Shown here piece by piece: positions 8,547-15,798 of a stretch of DNA of 64,000 bases; the stretch's first letter is position 1; every line of letters starts with the position of its first letter. Both the position numbers and the translations under genes were made by a program. Under the pieces are notes generated by a model. That model did no database searches. It saw nothing but the letters and a program-made list of their open reading frames with translations, and was not told the DNA's origin. Source of the stretch: Lachnospiraceae bacterium (GTDB lineage Bacteria; Bacillota; Clostridia; Lachnospirales; Lachnospiraceae); assembly GCA_023664345.1 (NCBI GenBank), contig JAMPFQ010000002.1:124001-188000 (forward strand), read 5' to 3'.

Positions 8547-9188
8547 TCAGGTGATCGCCTCTATGTCCTTTGCGGAACCCATGACCATCACGCTCTCATC
8601 CTCCTCAAACACATGGGACGGATGGGGCAGCGGATAAATCTGGTTCTGCTTCTTGGTGGCCATGACGCTGACATGATATTTGTTCCGGATAGACAGTTCC
8701 ACCATGCTCTTGCCCAGCCACTTCTTTGGCACCGCGATCTCATAAATGCCGATCTCCGGCGTCAGTTCCACATAGTCAAAAATAGTGTCCGCCCCGAACT
8801 TAATGGCCAGCCGTTCCGCCACCTCCCGCTCCGCGTAGGACACATAGTCCGCACCGTTCCGCAGGAGCAGCTTTTTATGCACATCCTTTGTGGCCCTGGC
8901 AACAATGTATTTACACCCCAGGTCTTTCAGGAGCACCGTGATCTCCAGAACCGTCTGAAAATTCTCTCCTATGGCGATCACCGCCAGATCAAAATTACGG
9001 ATGCCCAAAGATTCCATGAACCGCTCATCCGTGGCGTCGCCGATCAAAATCTGCTGGATATCCCCCACCATGGCATCCGCCCGATCCTCATTGTGGTCTA
9101 TGGCCATCACTTCGTGGCCGTTCTGTATAAATTTCTGGGCCATATGGCGTCCGAAACGCCCCAGGCCTATGATCAAGATAGATTTCAA
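8547..9188 (-). CDS. ktrA: KtrA-type regulatory subunit of a K+ uptake system (TrkA family)
   Basis: 213 aa, normal for KtrA. It is a cytoplasmic RCK protein that forms a ring on the KtrB channel and gates it in response to nucleotides. The N-terminal Rossmann domain has the GLGRFG nucleotide loop (residues 8-13) and an acidic strand end (MAIDHNED); the C-terminal ~70 residues form the RCK_C domain (IYEIAVPKKWLGKSMVELSIR), which in other Bacillota binds c-di-AMP. The start is taken as TTG at 9188 because GGGAGG lies 7 bases upstream and no ATG is suitably placed. It is the downstream gene of ktrB on the same strand, 44 bases apart. Confidence 0.88.
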   Translation of the reverse strand: MKSILIIGLGRFGRHMAQKFIQNGHEVMAIDHNEDRADAMVGDIQQILIGDATDERFMESLGIRNFDLAVIAIGENFQTVLEITVLLKDLGCKYIVARATKDVHKKLLLRNGADYVSYAEREVAERLAIKFGADTIFDYVELTPEIGIYEIAVPKKWLGKSMVELSIRNKYHVSVMATKKQNQIYPLPHPSHVFEEDESVMVMGSAKDIEAIT

Positions 9189-9232
9189 ACTTACACCTCC
9201 CTGCGTGCTTTGGCACGCATACCGATCAACAT

Positions 9233-10627
9233 TTACCCCACCTGCACTTTTTCCAGAGGCAGTCTGGAATTGGTCACTCTTTTCTCGGAGGAAAATGCCA
9301 GCAGCATGGTGATGGAACCCACTCTCCCGCACAGCATCAAAAACGCCAGCAGCAGCTTGGACACCATGCCAAGCCCCGGCGTCACCCCCAGCGTCAGCCC
9401 CACCGTCGCCACAGCCGAAACGGACTCAAAGAGCGCGGTCAGAAACGGAAGTCCCTCCAGCGCGGATATGATCACGCTGACTGCGGCAGACAGGAGCAGG
9501 TATGTCATGAACACGCAGGAAGCCGTCCTGGTGATTCCCTCCTCCATCCGCCGTCCGAACATCTCAATGTTTTTCTTCCTGCGGAACGTGACCAGGATAC
9601 TGATGCACAGGATCCAGAAAGTGGTGGTCTTGATCCCGCCTGCGGTGGAACCCGTGGAGCCGCCCACGAACATCAGGCATATCATCACAAAGATGCCGCC
9701 CTCCGACATTTTTGTCAGGTCAATGTTGTTAAATCCCGCCGTCCTTGCACTGACCGACTGGAAGAGCGCCGCGTTGATCTTCTCTCCCACGGACAAGCCC
9801 GCATAAGCCGCCTGGTTCCATTCCAACAGCGCCATTGCCACCGCCCCCAGGAGCACCAGGCTCACGCTGATGGACAGGACCATCTTACTTTGGAGCCGCA
9901 GCCGCTTCCAACGGAATCTCTGCGTCAGCAGGTCGTGCCATACGAAGAAGCTCAGACCGCCCACGAAGATCAGCAGCATGATCACCCCGCATACATACCC
10001 ACTGCCGATCATGCCGGTAAGGGAAGAAAACTCTCCCGTCGTAGCGCCCATCAGGTCAAATCCGCCGTTGCAGAACGCCGAAACAGAATGAAACAGGGAA
10101 AAATAAATCCCTTTGCCGAACCCAAACCGTGGCACGAAATCAAAGCTTAACAGAACCGCACCGATTCCCTCGATCAACAGCGTCCCCAGTGCAATAAACT
10201 TGGTCATGCGCACAATACCGCCGATCTGCGGCGCGGAAATGGAATTCTGCATCAGGGAACGCTGGCTCAAATGAATCTTCCTTTTCGTCAATACCATCAC
10301 CAGGATTGCCACCGTCATAAACCCGATGCCGCCGATCTGGATCAGTGCCAGGATCACAAGCTGCCCGAACAACGTCCAGTGGGTAAAGGTATCATACCGC
10401 ACCAGTCCCGTGACACAGGTGGCCGACGTGGCAGTGAAAAAACAATCCGACAGGCCGGTGGATCCCGTGCCTTTTGTGGCGGCCGGAAGCATCAGCAATA
10501 TCGTGCCGACCAGGATAATGGCGAGGTATCCGCCAAGGATCAGCTTCATTGGCGATACGGACTGCCACATATTGTATTTGCTGCCCCATTTCTTATTCTT
10601 TTCTTTCTTTTTTTCCATTTCTTCCAT
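9233..10627 (-). CDS. ktrB: KtrB/TrkH-type potassium channel subunit
   Basis: 464-aa integral membrane protein that carries K+ across the membrane together with KtrA. Four membrane-pore-membrane repeats are visible, each with its filter glycine: SATCVTGLV, SVSAFCNGGFD, SVSARTAGFNN and SVSAVATVGLT. The MFVGGSTGSTAGGIKTTT segment corresponds to the intramembrane gating loop of the third repeat. A lysine-rich cytoplasmic N-terminus precedes the first membrane span. The start is at ATG 10627, with GGTGGAAAG just upstream; a second ATG three codons on is possible. It is first in a ktrB-ktrA operon; no ydaO-type riboswitch was recognised in the 100 bases upstream. Confidence 0.9.
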   Translation of the reverse strand: MEEMEKKKEKNKKWGSKYNMWQSVSPMKLILGGYLAIILVGTILLMLPAATKGTGSTGLSDCFFTATSATCVTGLVRYDTFTHWTLFGQLVILALIQIGGIGFMTVAILVMVLTKRKIHLSQRSLMQNSISAPQIGGIVRMTKFIALGTLLIEGIGAVLLSFDFVPRFGFGKGIYFSLFHSVSAFCNGGFDLMGATTGEFSSLTGMIGSGYVCGVIMLLIFVGGLSFFVWHDLLTQRFRWKRLRLQSKMVLSISVSLVLLGAVAMALLEWNQAAYAGLSVGEKINAALFQSVSARTAGFNNIDLTKMSEGGIFVMICLMFVGGSTGSTAGGIKTTTFWILCISILVTFRRKKNIEMFGRRMEEGITRTASCVFMTYLLLSAAVSVIISALEGLPFLTALFESVSAVATVGLTLGVTPGLGMVSKLLLAFLMLCGRVGSITMLLAFSSEKRVTNSRLPLEKVQVG

Positions 10628-10728
10628 ATCTTTCCACCGACTGAACTTTCATAACGCAACCCCGCCGTAAACCACAGGCTTCCAAAGCCGTTTCATGCGT
10701 TTACAACGGGGTATCCGTCCTACCGTCT

Positions 10729-11796
10729 TCAGTACTCCATCGCTTTCTCTTCACCGTTCATCACACGGAGCGCTCCCTGCGCCAGAGCCAGAAGTTCGTC
10801 CTCCCCGGGATATACGGTAAAGGGTGCGATCCATTCCGCGTGCTCTTTCAGCGCGGCCACCACATCCATACCGTAAGCGATCCCGCCGGTGACGATGATC
10901 CGGTCAACCTTCCCTTTCAGCACACAGGCCATGGAACCGATATCCTTGGCAACCTGGTAGATAAATGCCTGCTTTACTTCTGCGGCTTTCTCATCTCCCT
11001 CATCTGCCATCCTGGACACCTGGCGCATATCGTTGGTGTTCAGATAAGCGTTAAAGCCTCCCTTGCCCACGATCTTGCCATAGACCTCTTTCTCGGTATA
11101 CTTTCCGGAGAAGCACATCTTTACCAGAGCGCCGCTGGGCACTGCTCCCGCCCGTTCCGGTGAGAAAGCGCCGTCGCCGTCCAGCGCGTTGAACACATCG
11201 ATCACCTTACCGTTCTCATGGGCGCCCACGGAAACGCCGCCTCCCATATGCACCACGATCAGCCGCAGGCTCTCATAGGGCTTTCCCGCCTCTTTCGCAT
11301 ACCTCTTTGCCACCGCTTTCTGGTTCAGCGCATGGAAGATACTGACACGGGGCAGTTCCGGCACGCCGGAATATCTTGCCACAGGGATCAGTTCATCCAC
11401 CACCGTGGGATCCACGATATAGGAGGGAACGCCGATGGAATCCGCGATCTCCTTTGCCAGGATGCCGCCCAGATTGGAAGCGTGCTGTCCCTGCACACCG
11501 ATCTTCAGATCCTCCAGAAGAGCGTCCGTGACAGCGTATGTACCGCCGGGAATGGGCTTTAACATGCCGCCGCGGCCCACCACCACGTCAAGGCTTTTCA
11601 GGTCAAAGTTCTTTGATTCCAGCAGTTCGGTGATGATATTCCTGCGGAAATCTTTCTGATCCACAATGGTATCGTACCTGCCGATCTCTTCCGTGGAATG
11701 CCGCAATGTCTCTTCAAATAATAAGGTCTCATCCTCAAACACACCGATCTTGGTGGAGGTAGAGCCGGGATTGATGATCAAACTTTTGATTGCCAT
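10729..11796 (-). CDS. buk: Butyrate kinase
   Basis: 355 aa, the standard length. It converts butyryl phosphate and ADP to butyrate and ATP, the energy-yielding last step of the Ptb-Buk route. It belongs to the acetokinase (ASKHA) family: [17 protein letters not shown] is the N-terminal phosphate-1 motif, and [21 protein letters not shown] and [10 protein letters not shown] are further nucleotide-binding motifs; [15 protein letters not shown] is typical of Buk rather than acetate kinase. ATG 11796 follows GGAGAGG. It is downstream of ptb, separated by a 41-aa ORF whose stop abuts the buk ribosome binding site, so translation is probably coupled. Confidence 0.93.
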   Translation of the reverse strand: MAIKSLIINPGSTSTKIGVFEDETLLFEETLRHSTEEIGRYDTIVDQKDFRRNIITELLESKNFDLKSLDVVVGRGGMLKPIPGGTYAVTDALLEDLKIGVQGQHASNLGGILAKEIADSIGVPSYIVDPTVVDELIPVARYSGVPELPRVSIFHALNQKAVAKRYAKEAGKPYESLRLIVVHMGGGVSVGAHENGKVIDVFNALDGDGAFSPERAGAVPSGALVKMCFSGKYTEKEVYGKIVGKGGFNAYLNTNDMRQVSRMADEGDEKAAEVKQAFIYQVAKDIGSMACVLKGKVDRIIVTGGIAYGMDVVAALKEHAEWIAPFTVYPGEDELLALAQGALRVMNGEEKAMEY

Positions 11797-11806
11797 ATTT
11801 CCTCTC

Positions 11807-11932
11807 CTATTCCTGATTCTGTTTTGTGTCCTGCTGTCCACTCTTTTTCTTTTTATCCATTTTATCCATGATAACGGCTTCCGCAACATCAAGCGCAGTT
11901 TCCACAACCGTTTCTATCACATCTTCCAGCAT
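11807..11932 (-). CDS. Tiny ORF between ptb and buk (41 aa), unknown function
   Basis: ATG at 11932 is preceded by GGGAGG at 5 bases, and the TAG stop lies against the buk ribosome binding site. The product has an acidic amphipathic first half ([20 protein letters not shown]) and a lysine/glutamine-rich tail ([16 protein letters not shown]). It fills nearly the whole ptb-buk gap with only short spacers at either end, and the start context is as good as those of its neighbours, so it is likely translated. A purely coupling (leader) role for buk translation, or a small partner protein of Ptb or Buk, are both possible. No homologue is recognised. Confidence 0.6.
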   Translation of the reverse strand: MLEDVIETVVETALDVAEAVIMDKMDKKKKSGQQDTKQNQE

Positions 11933-11965
11933 TGACGCCTCCCTTTCCTCCCGCCCGCGCTGTGG

Positions 11966-12889
11966 TCACTGTCCTTTCTTCATCTCCTCCGCCACCACTG
12001 CCGCCAGGGCGATGGAGTTTACCTTGGTCTCAAAGGTGTCGGAACGGCTGGTCAGGATCACGGGAACCTTGGTACCAGTGAGGATACAGCCATTCTTCAG
12101 TCCGGGCACCGTATGTACCAGGCATTTGTACACCAGGTTGCCTGCATGGATGTCAGGGAACAGCAGGATGTCCGCGTCTCCCTGGATCTTCCTGTCGGTG
12201 GCTCCCTTGTGCTTCGCTGCCTCCGGATCGATGGCAAGGTCAAGGGACAGGGGGCCGTCCACGATACAGCCGGTAAGCTTCCCTTCCTCGCACATCTTCG
12301 TCAGTTCCGCCGCATCCAGCGTTGCCGGCATCTTGGGATTGACCACTTCCACAGCAGCCAGGGGCGCCACCTTTGGCATATCCACGCCGCAGGCTTTGCA
12401 GACAGGGAGGGTATTGTTGATGATGCTGACTTTTTCCTCCAGCGTGGGATAAGTCATAAACGCCACATCCGTCAAAAACAGCAGCCTGTCAATGCCGGGC
12501 ACGTCAAACACGCACACATGGGAAAGCGTTCCGCCGGTGCGGAGCCCCACTTCCTTATCCAGCACACTTTTCAGGAAATTCTTCGTGTCGATCAGCCCTT
12601 TCATGTACATATCGGCCCTGCCCTCGTGGGCAAGCTTTACCGCCTTTAAGGAAGCCTGGATCACATCCGGCTCATCAATGATCTCGTATCCCTCCAGATC
12701 CATATCGATAGACGCAGCGATCTCCCTGATCTTCGCCTCGTCGCCTACCAGAATCGCATCGGCGATCCCTTTTTCCCGGACTTCCTTGATCGCCTCCAGC
12801 ACCGCGGAATCCTGTGCCACGGACACGGCAACCGTTTTCCTTCCGCACTCCCTGACTTTGCTGATAATTTCGTCAAAACCCTTGTTCAT
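11966..12889 (-). CDS. ptb: Phosphate butyryltransferase
   Basis: 307 aa. It converts butyryl-CoA and phosphate to butyryl phosphate and CoA, feeding Buk. It belongs to the phosphate acetyl/butyryltransferase family: ADAILVGDEAKI, ADMYMKGLIDTKNFLKSVL, VDGPLSLDLAIDPEAAKHKG and DILLFPDIHAGNLVYKCL are characteristic, the latter two near the active site. The start ATG at 12889 is chosen because family members begin just before this point; a second ATG in frame at 12931 lacks a ribosome binding site. It is the first gene of ptb-(41-aa ORF)-buk. Phosphate acetyltransferase is less likely given the adjoining buk. Confidence 0.92.
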   Translation of the reverse strand: MNKGFDEIISKVRECGRKTVAVSVAQDSAVLEAIKEVREKGIADAILVGDEAKIREIAASIDMDLEGYEIIDEPDVIQASLKAVKLAHEGRADMYMKGLIDTKNFLKSVLDKEVGLRTGGTLSHVCVFDVPGIDRLLFLTDVAFMTYPTLEEKVSIINNTLPVCKACGVDMPKVAPLAAVEVVNPKMPATLDAAELTKMCEEGKLTGCIVDGPLSLDLAIDPEAAKHKGATDRKIQGDADILLFPDIHAGNLVYKCLVHTVPGLKNGCILTGTKVPVILTSRSDTFETKVNSIALAAVVAEEMKKGQ

Positions 12890-13260
12890 CTTAAAATAAC
12901 CCGCCTTTCCTGTAACCTTTGCAGTTATCATATAAGTACTTTAATCGTTAAAATAATAACACAGGCGGCTGTAAAATGCAATGCTGCTTTTTAACTACTT
13001 CGCCGTCGCTTTAACCTGCTCCTGAGACTTCGCGCTTGTGGCAATGTAAAGATCACTTTCTTACAATTGTATTGAAATATTACCTCATGGCATTTATGAT
13101 TATACTTATCCCATTCTCATACAAGAAAAGTAACAGCATGTCACATTTCCCTCCGTTTTGCGACTATACATACAAAGGGTGCTTTCGCACAGCATGACGG
13201 CCATGGGGCCGCTGACTGTCCTGCACATGGACTTAATTTACGCCGGAAGGAGGCAGGATC
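12890..13260. other. Divergent intergenic region between ptb and the sigma factor gene
   Basis: About 370 bases. It must hold the ptb promoter (minus strand) and the sigma factor promoter (plus strand), but no pair of boxes with good spacing stands out. The last bases (GGAAGGAGGCAGGATC) are the ribosome binding site of the sigma factor. No gene or repeat is seen. Confidence 0.4.
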
Positions 13261-13818
13261 ATGGACGACCTTTCCATTATAGAACTTTATCACCAACGGA
13301 ACGAACTGGCCATCGCCGAATCGGATAAAAAATACGGCTCCCTGTGCCGCGCCATTGCCCTGCGGCTGCTGGGCATCCGGGAGGATATGGAGGAGTGCGT
13401 CAATGACACCTGGCACGCGGCCTGGAACAGGATGCCGCCTGACCGTCCTCAGGCTCTGGGCGCGTTCTTTGGGCGCCTCACCCGGAATCTGTCCATCAGC
13501 CGGTGGCGGCGGGATCACGCCCGGAAGCGGTATCATGGGATCGAGATCTTGCTCTCCGAACTGGAGGACTGCATCCCCGCCCCCGGCACGGTGGAGGAAG
13601 ATTGGGAACGGATACAGCTTGCCCGAACCATCAGCGTCTGGCTGGACGGCCTGGAGGAGGAAAACCGATGGCTCTTTATCCGGCGGTATTGGTATGGCGA
13701 CGAGGTGAAAGCGCTGGCGGCGGAGCGGGGCGAGAAAGCCAACTCCCTCTCTCAGCGGCTGCTGCGGCTGCGAAAAGATCTGCGGACTTTTCTGGAATCG
13801 GAAGGAGTGGAAATATGA
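13261..13818 (+). CDS. ECF-type RNA polymerase sigma factor
   Basis: 185-aa sigma-70 family protein of ECF size. Region 2 is visible in EDMEECVNDTWHAAWNRMPP, followed by LGAFFGRLTRNLSISRWRRDHARKR; region 4 is the C-terminal helix-turn-helix around VKALAAERGEKANSLSQRLLRLRKDL. The strong GGAAGGAGG site supports the ATG at 13261. The stop overlaps the start of the serpin gene (ATGA), so the two products are made in a coupled way and the membrane protein is the obvious candidate for its controller. What signal it responds to is not visible. Confidence 0.85.
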   Translation: MDDLSIIELYHQRNELAIAESDKKYGSLCRAIALRLLGIREDMEECVNDTWHAAWNRMPPDRPQALGAFFGRLTRNLSISRWRRDHARKRYHGIEILLSELEDCIPAPGTVEEDWERIQLARTISVWLDGLEEENRWLFIRRYWYGDEVKALAAERGEKANSLSQRLLRLRKDLRTFLESEGVEI

Positions 13819-15239
13819 ATTCACAGGATATTTTTAACGGCGTCACCGATATTCGGGACGACCTGATCACAGGGGCGACATCCCCCAAAAGACAACGTCG
13901 CCGGATTCTGAAACGCTGGTCAGGAGCAGTTGCCGCCATGCTGGCGGTGGCCATACTGGCAGGCATCTTCCTGCGTCCCGGCGTCAGACTGACCGCCTAC
14001 GCCATTGCCCAGGCAAAATACCCCAAAATGGCCTCCTACCCCAGCGGCCCTGCCCAGCTGATCGAACCCCTACACGACGCGTGGTGGGAGGACGTGAAAG
14101 CCCAGCGCCGGGACTTGGGGGATATCACGCCCCTGCAGGATTTCTTCCGCCAGAGCGCCCAGGTCTTTCTGAACGGAGCCGGGGAAAACGATCGGGTCTA
14201 CTCCCCCTTGAACGTCTACATGGCCCTGTCCATGCTTGCCCAGCTTACGGATGGGGAGAGCCGGGAACAGATCCTGACCCTGTTAGGCAGCGACAGCATG
14301 GATGCCCTGCGCCAGCAGGCCAGTGACGTATGGAACTGCAATTATCGGGACGACGGGGCGCTGACTTCCATCCTGGCCAGTTCCCTGTGGCTGGACAGAG
14401 ACGTGAAATTTGATCAGGACACCATGGATATCCTTGCCCGGGATTTCTATGCCTCCTCCTATCGGGGGAAAATGGGCTCGGAGCAGTTCAACAAAGCCCT
14501 GCAAAGCTGGCTCAATGAGCAGACTGGGGGGCTTTTGGAAGAGCAGGCCGGGAACATCGAACTGGACAGCGATACCATCCTTGCCCTGGCTTCCACGGTC
14601 TATTTCAGGGCCAAATGGCACACCGAATTTTCCAAAGGAAAGACCACTCCCCAGACATTCCACACACCCGCCGGGGATGTGGAGACCGATTTCATGCACC
14701 AGAGAGACAATCAGTCCTACTTTTGGGGGGATACCTTCGCCGCCGTCAGTCAGCCTTTCTCACAGGGCGGCTCCATGTGGTTCCTGCTGCCCGACGAAGG
14801 GATCACCCCGGAGGAACTTCTCTCTGACGGGGAAGCCATGGACTTTCTCTTTGCTGCTGACAGGTACGAATGGAAAAACCAGAAGTTTCTCTATGTAAAC
14901 AAGTCCATCCCCAAGTTTGATGTGGCATCCCAGCTTGATCTGAAAGAGGGTCTGCAGGCGCTGGGCATCACCGATATCTTTGACCCGGCGCTGTCCGACT
15001 TTGCCCCCATGACCGCCGATGTGGAGGAACCCATTGTCCTCTCCCAAAGCAGCCACGCCGCCAGGGTAACAATCGACGAGGAGGGCTGTACCGCCACGGC
15101 TTTTACCGCCATGGCCGCTGCCGGTTCGGCGGCGCCTCCTGACGATGAGGTGGACTTTGTTCTGGATCGGCCGTTCCTCTTCTGCATCACCGGGGACAGC
15201 GGCCTGCCCCTGTTCGTGGGAATCGTCAATTCACCCTGA
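13815..15239 (+). CDS. Membrane-anchored serpin (serine protease inhibitor family), possible anti-sigma fusion
   Basis: 474 aa. Residues 1-33 are a basic cytoplasmic segment, a single membrane span follows (~37-53, AVAAMLAVAILAGIFL), and residues ~110-474 form an extracellular serpin fold. Serpin marks: SPLNVYMALSMLAQ near the N-terminus of the fold, the hinge EEGCTATAFTAMAAAGSAAPP before the reactive loop, and the C-terminal signature DRPFLFCITGDSG..LFVGIV. The small residues in the hinge fit an inhibitory serpin. The first ~55 residues (DIFNGVTDIRDDLI plus basic stretch and span) resemble those of small membrane proteins encoded after ECF sigma factors in Clostridia, so a regulatory link to the overlapping sigma gene is inferred. 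Confidence 0.85.
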   Translation: MNSQDIFNGVTDIRDDLITGATSPKRQRRRILKRWSGAVAAMLAVAILAGIFLRPGVRLTAYAIAQAKYPKMASYPSGPAQLIEPLHDAWWEDVKAQRRDLGDITPLQDFFRQSAQVFLNGAGENDRVYSPLNVYMALSMLAQLTDGESREQILTLLGSDSMDALRQQASDVWNCNYRDDGALTSILASSLWLDRDVKFDQDTMDILARDFYASSYRGKMGSEQFNKALQSWLNEQTGGLLEEQAGNIELDSDTILALASTVYFRAKWHTEFSKGKTTPQTFHTPAGDVETDFMHQRDNQSYFWGDTFAAVSQPFSQGGSMWFLLPDEGITPEELLSDGEAMDFLFAADRYEWKNQKFLYVNKSIPKFDVASQLDLKEGLQALGITDIFDPALSDFAPMTADVEEPIVLSQSSHAARVTIDEEGCTATAFTAMAAAGSAAPPDDEVDFVLDRPFLFCITGDSGLPLFVGIVNSP

Positions 15240-15270
15240 CGGGGCATGACAGATGTCCGTTGTATATGAA

Positions 15271-15306
15271 AACAGAGCGGACGCAGGTTCCGCTCTGTTC
15301 GTTTTA
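15271..15306 (+). terminator. Rho-independent terminator after the serpin gene
   Basis: AACAGAGCGGA and TCCGCTCTGTT pair over 11 bases around a 7-base loop and are followed by CGTTTTAT. Confidence 0.8.
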
Positions 15307-15313
15307 TAGTTGT

Positions 15314-15772
15314 TTATTTCCATCCGTCTTTATTACTTCCTGTTTCAAAACTTAATGGAGAAACATGGGGATACTCGTCAACGGAGCCCTGATGTTTTAA
15401 CTCCCATGCCCTCTGAGGGACATAAAGCAGGGACTCGAACTCCATGCCCCACACATTTTTTTCTTTGCCCTGTCTGACTTTTTCATAATAAGCCGGTCCG
15501 TTTATCAAAGCAACGCACCTGGAATATAAAAAGGTGTCGTCAGACATCAGCGGATCAACTTTTCTGCACTGTTCCGCCAGTTTTTCCGTATCCAGATGAT
15601 ATAACAGTTCCGTCATCAGATCGTCAAATTCGAAAATAGCAGAATCGTCCTGCTTTGAAAGATATGCAATAACCGGTTTAAGCACCTGATCGTCATCTCC
15701 TTCTTTCTCCCAGTCACACAATTCCATCGTCTTCCAAAAGAAATCATATTTCCTGTTCATAACTCTTTTCAT
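15314..15772 (-). CDS. DUF4240-domain protein
   Basis: 152-aa cytoplasmic protein of the DUF4240 type (FWKTMELCDWEK, then LKPVIAYLSKQDDSAIFEFDDLMTELLYHL, then FLYSRCVALINGPAYYEKV). Function of the family is unknown; members are often found near stress or toxin-immunity genes, which is not demonstrated here. ATG at 15772 has AGGAGG but very close (1-2 bases); the ATG at 15760 is spaced about 13 bases from it, so either could be used. It is downstream of the GLUG protein gene on the same strand, from which it is separated by only 26 bases, so it may belong to that operon. Confidence 0.65.
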   Translation of the reverse strand: MKRVMNRKYDFFWKTMELCDWEKEGDDDQVLKPVIAYLSKQDDSAIFEFDDLMTELLYHLDTEKLAEQCRKVDPLMSDDTFLYSRCVALINGPAYYEKVRQGKEKNVWGMEFESLLYVPQRAWELKHQGSVDEYPHVSPLSFETGSNKDGWK

Positions 15773-15798
15773 TCCTCCTGAAAATCCCTGTTGATCAT

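Noticed and set aside
8490..9806. A 438-codon plus-strand open frame opposite ktrA and ktrB
   Set aside because: It spans two recognised genes on the other strand and has no domain or ribosome binding site.
10628..10728. Considered a c-di-AMP (ydaO) riboswitch before ktrB
   Set aside because: The gap is only about 100 bases and shows none of the expected conserved segments or a terminator.
13015..13080. A minus-strand stretch reading DLYIATSAKSQEQVKATAK then stop
   Set aside because: Only about 20 codons are open, with an in-frame stop upstream and no start signal; chance or a remnant.
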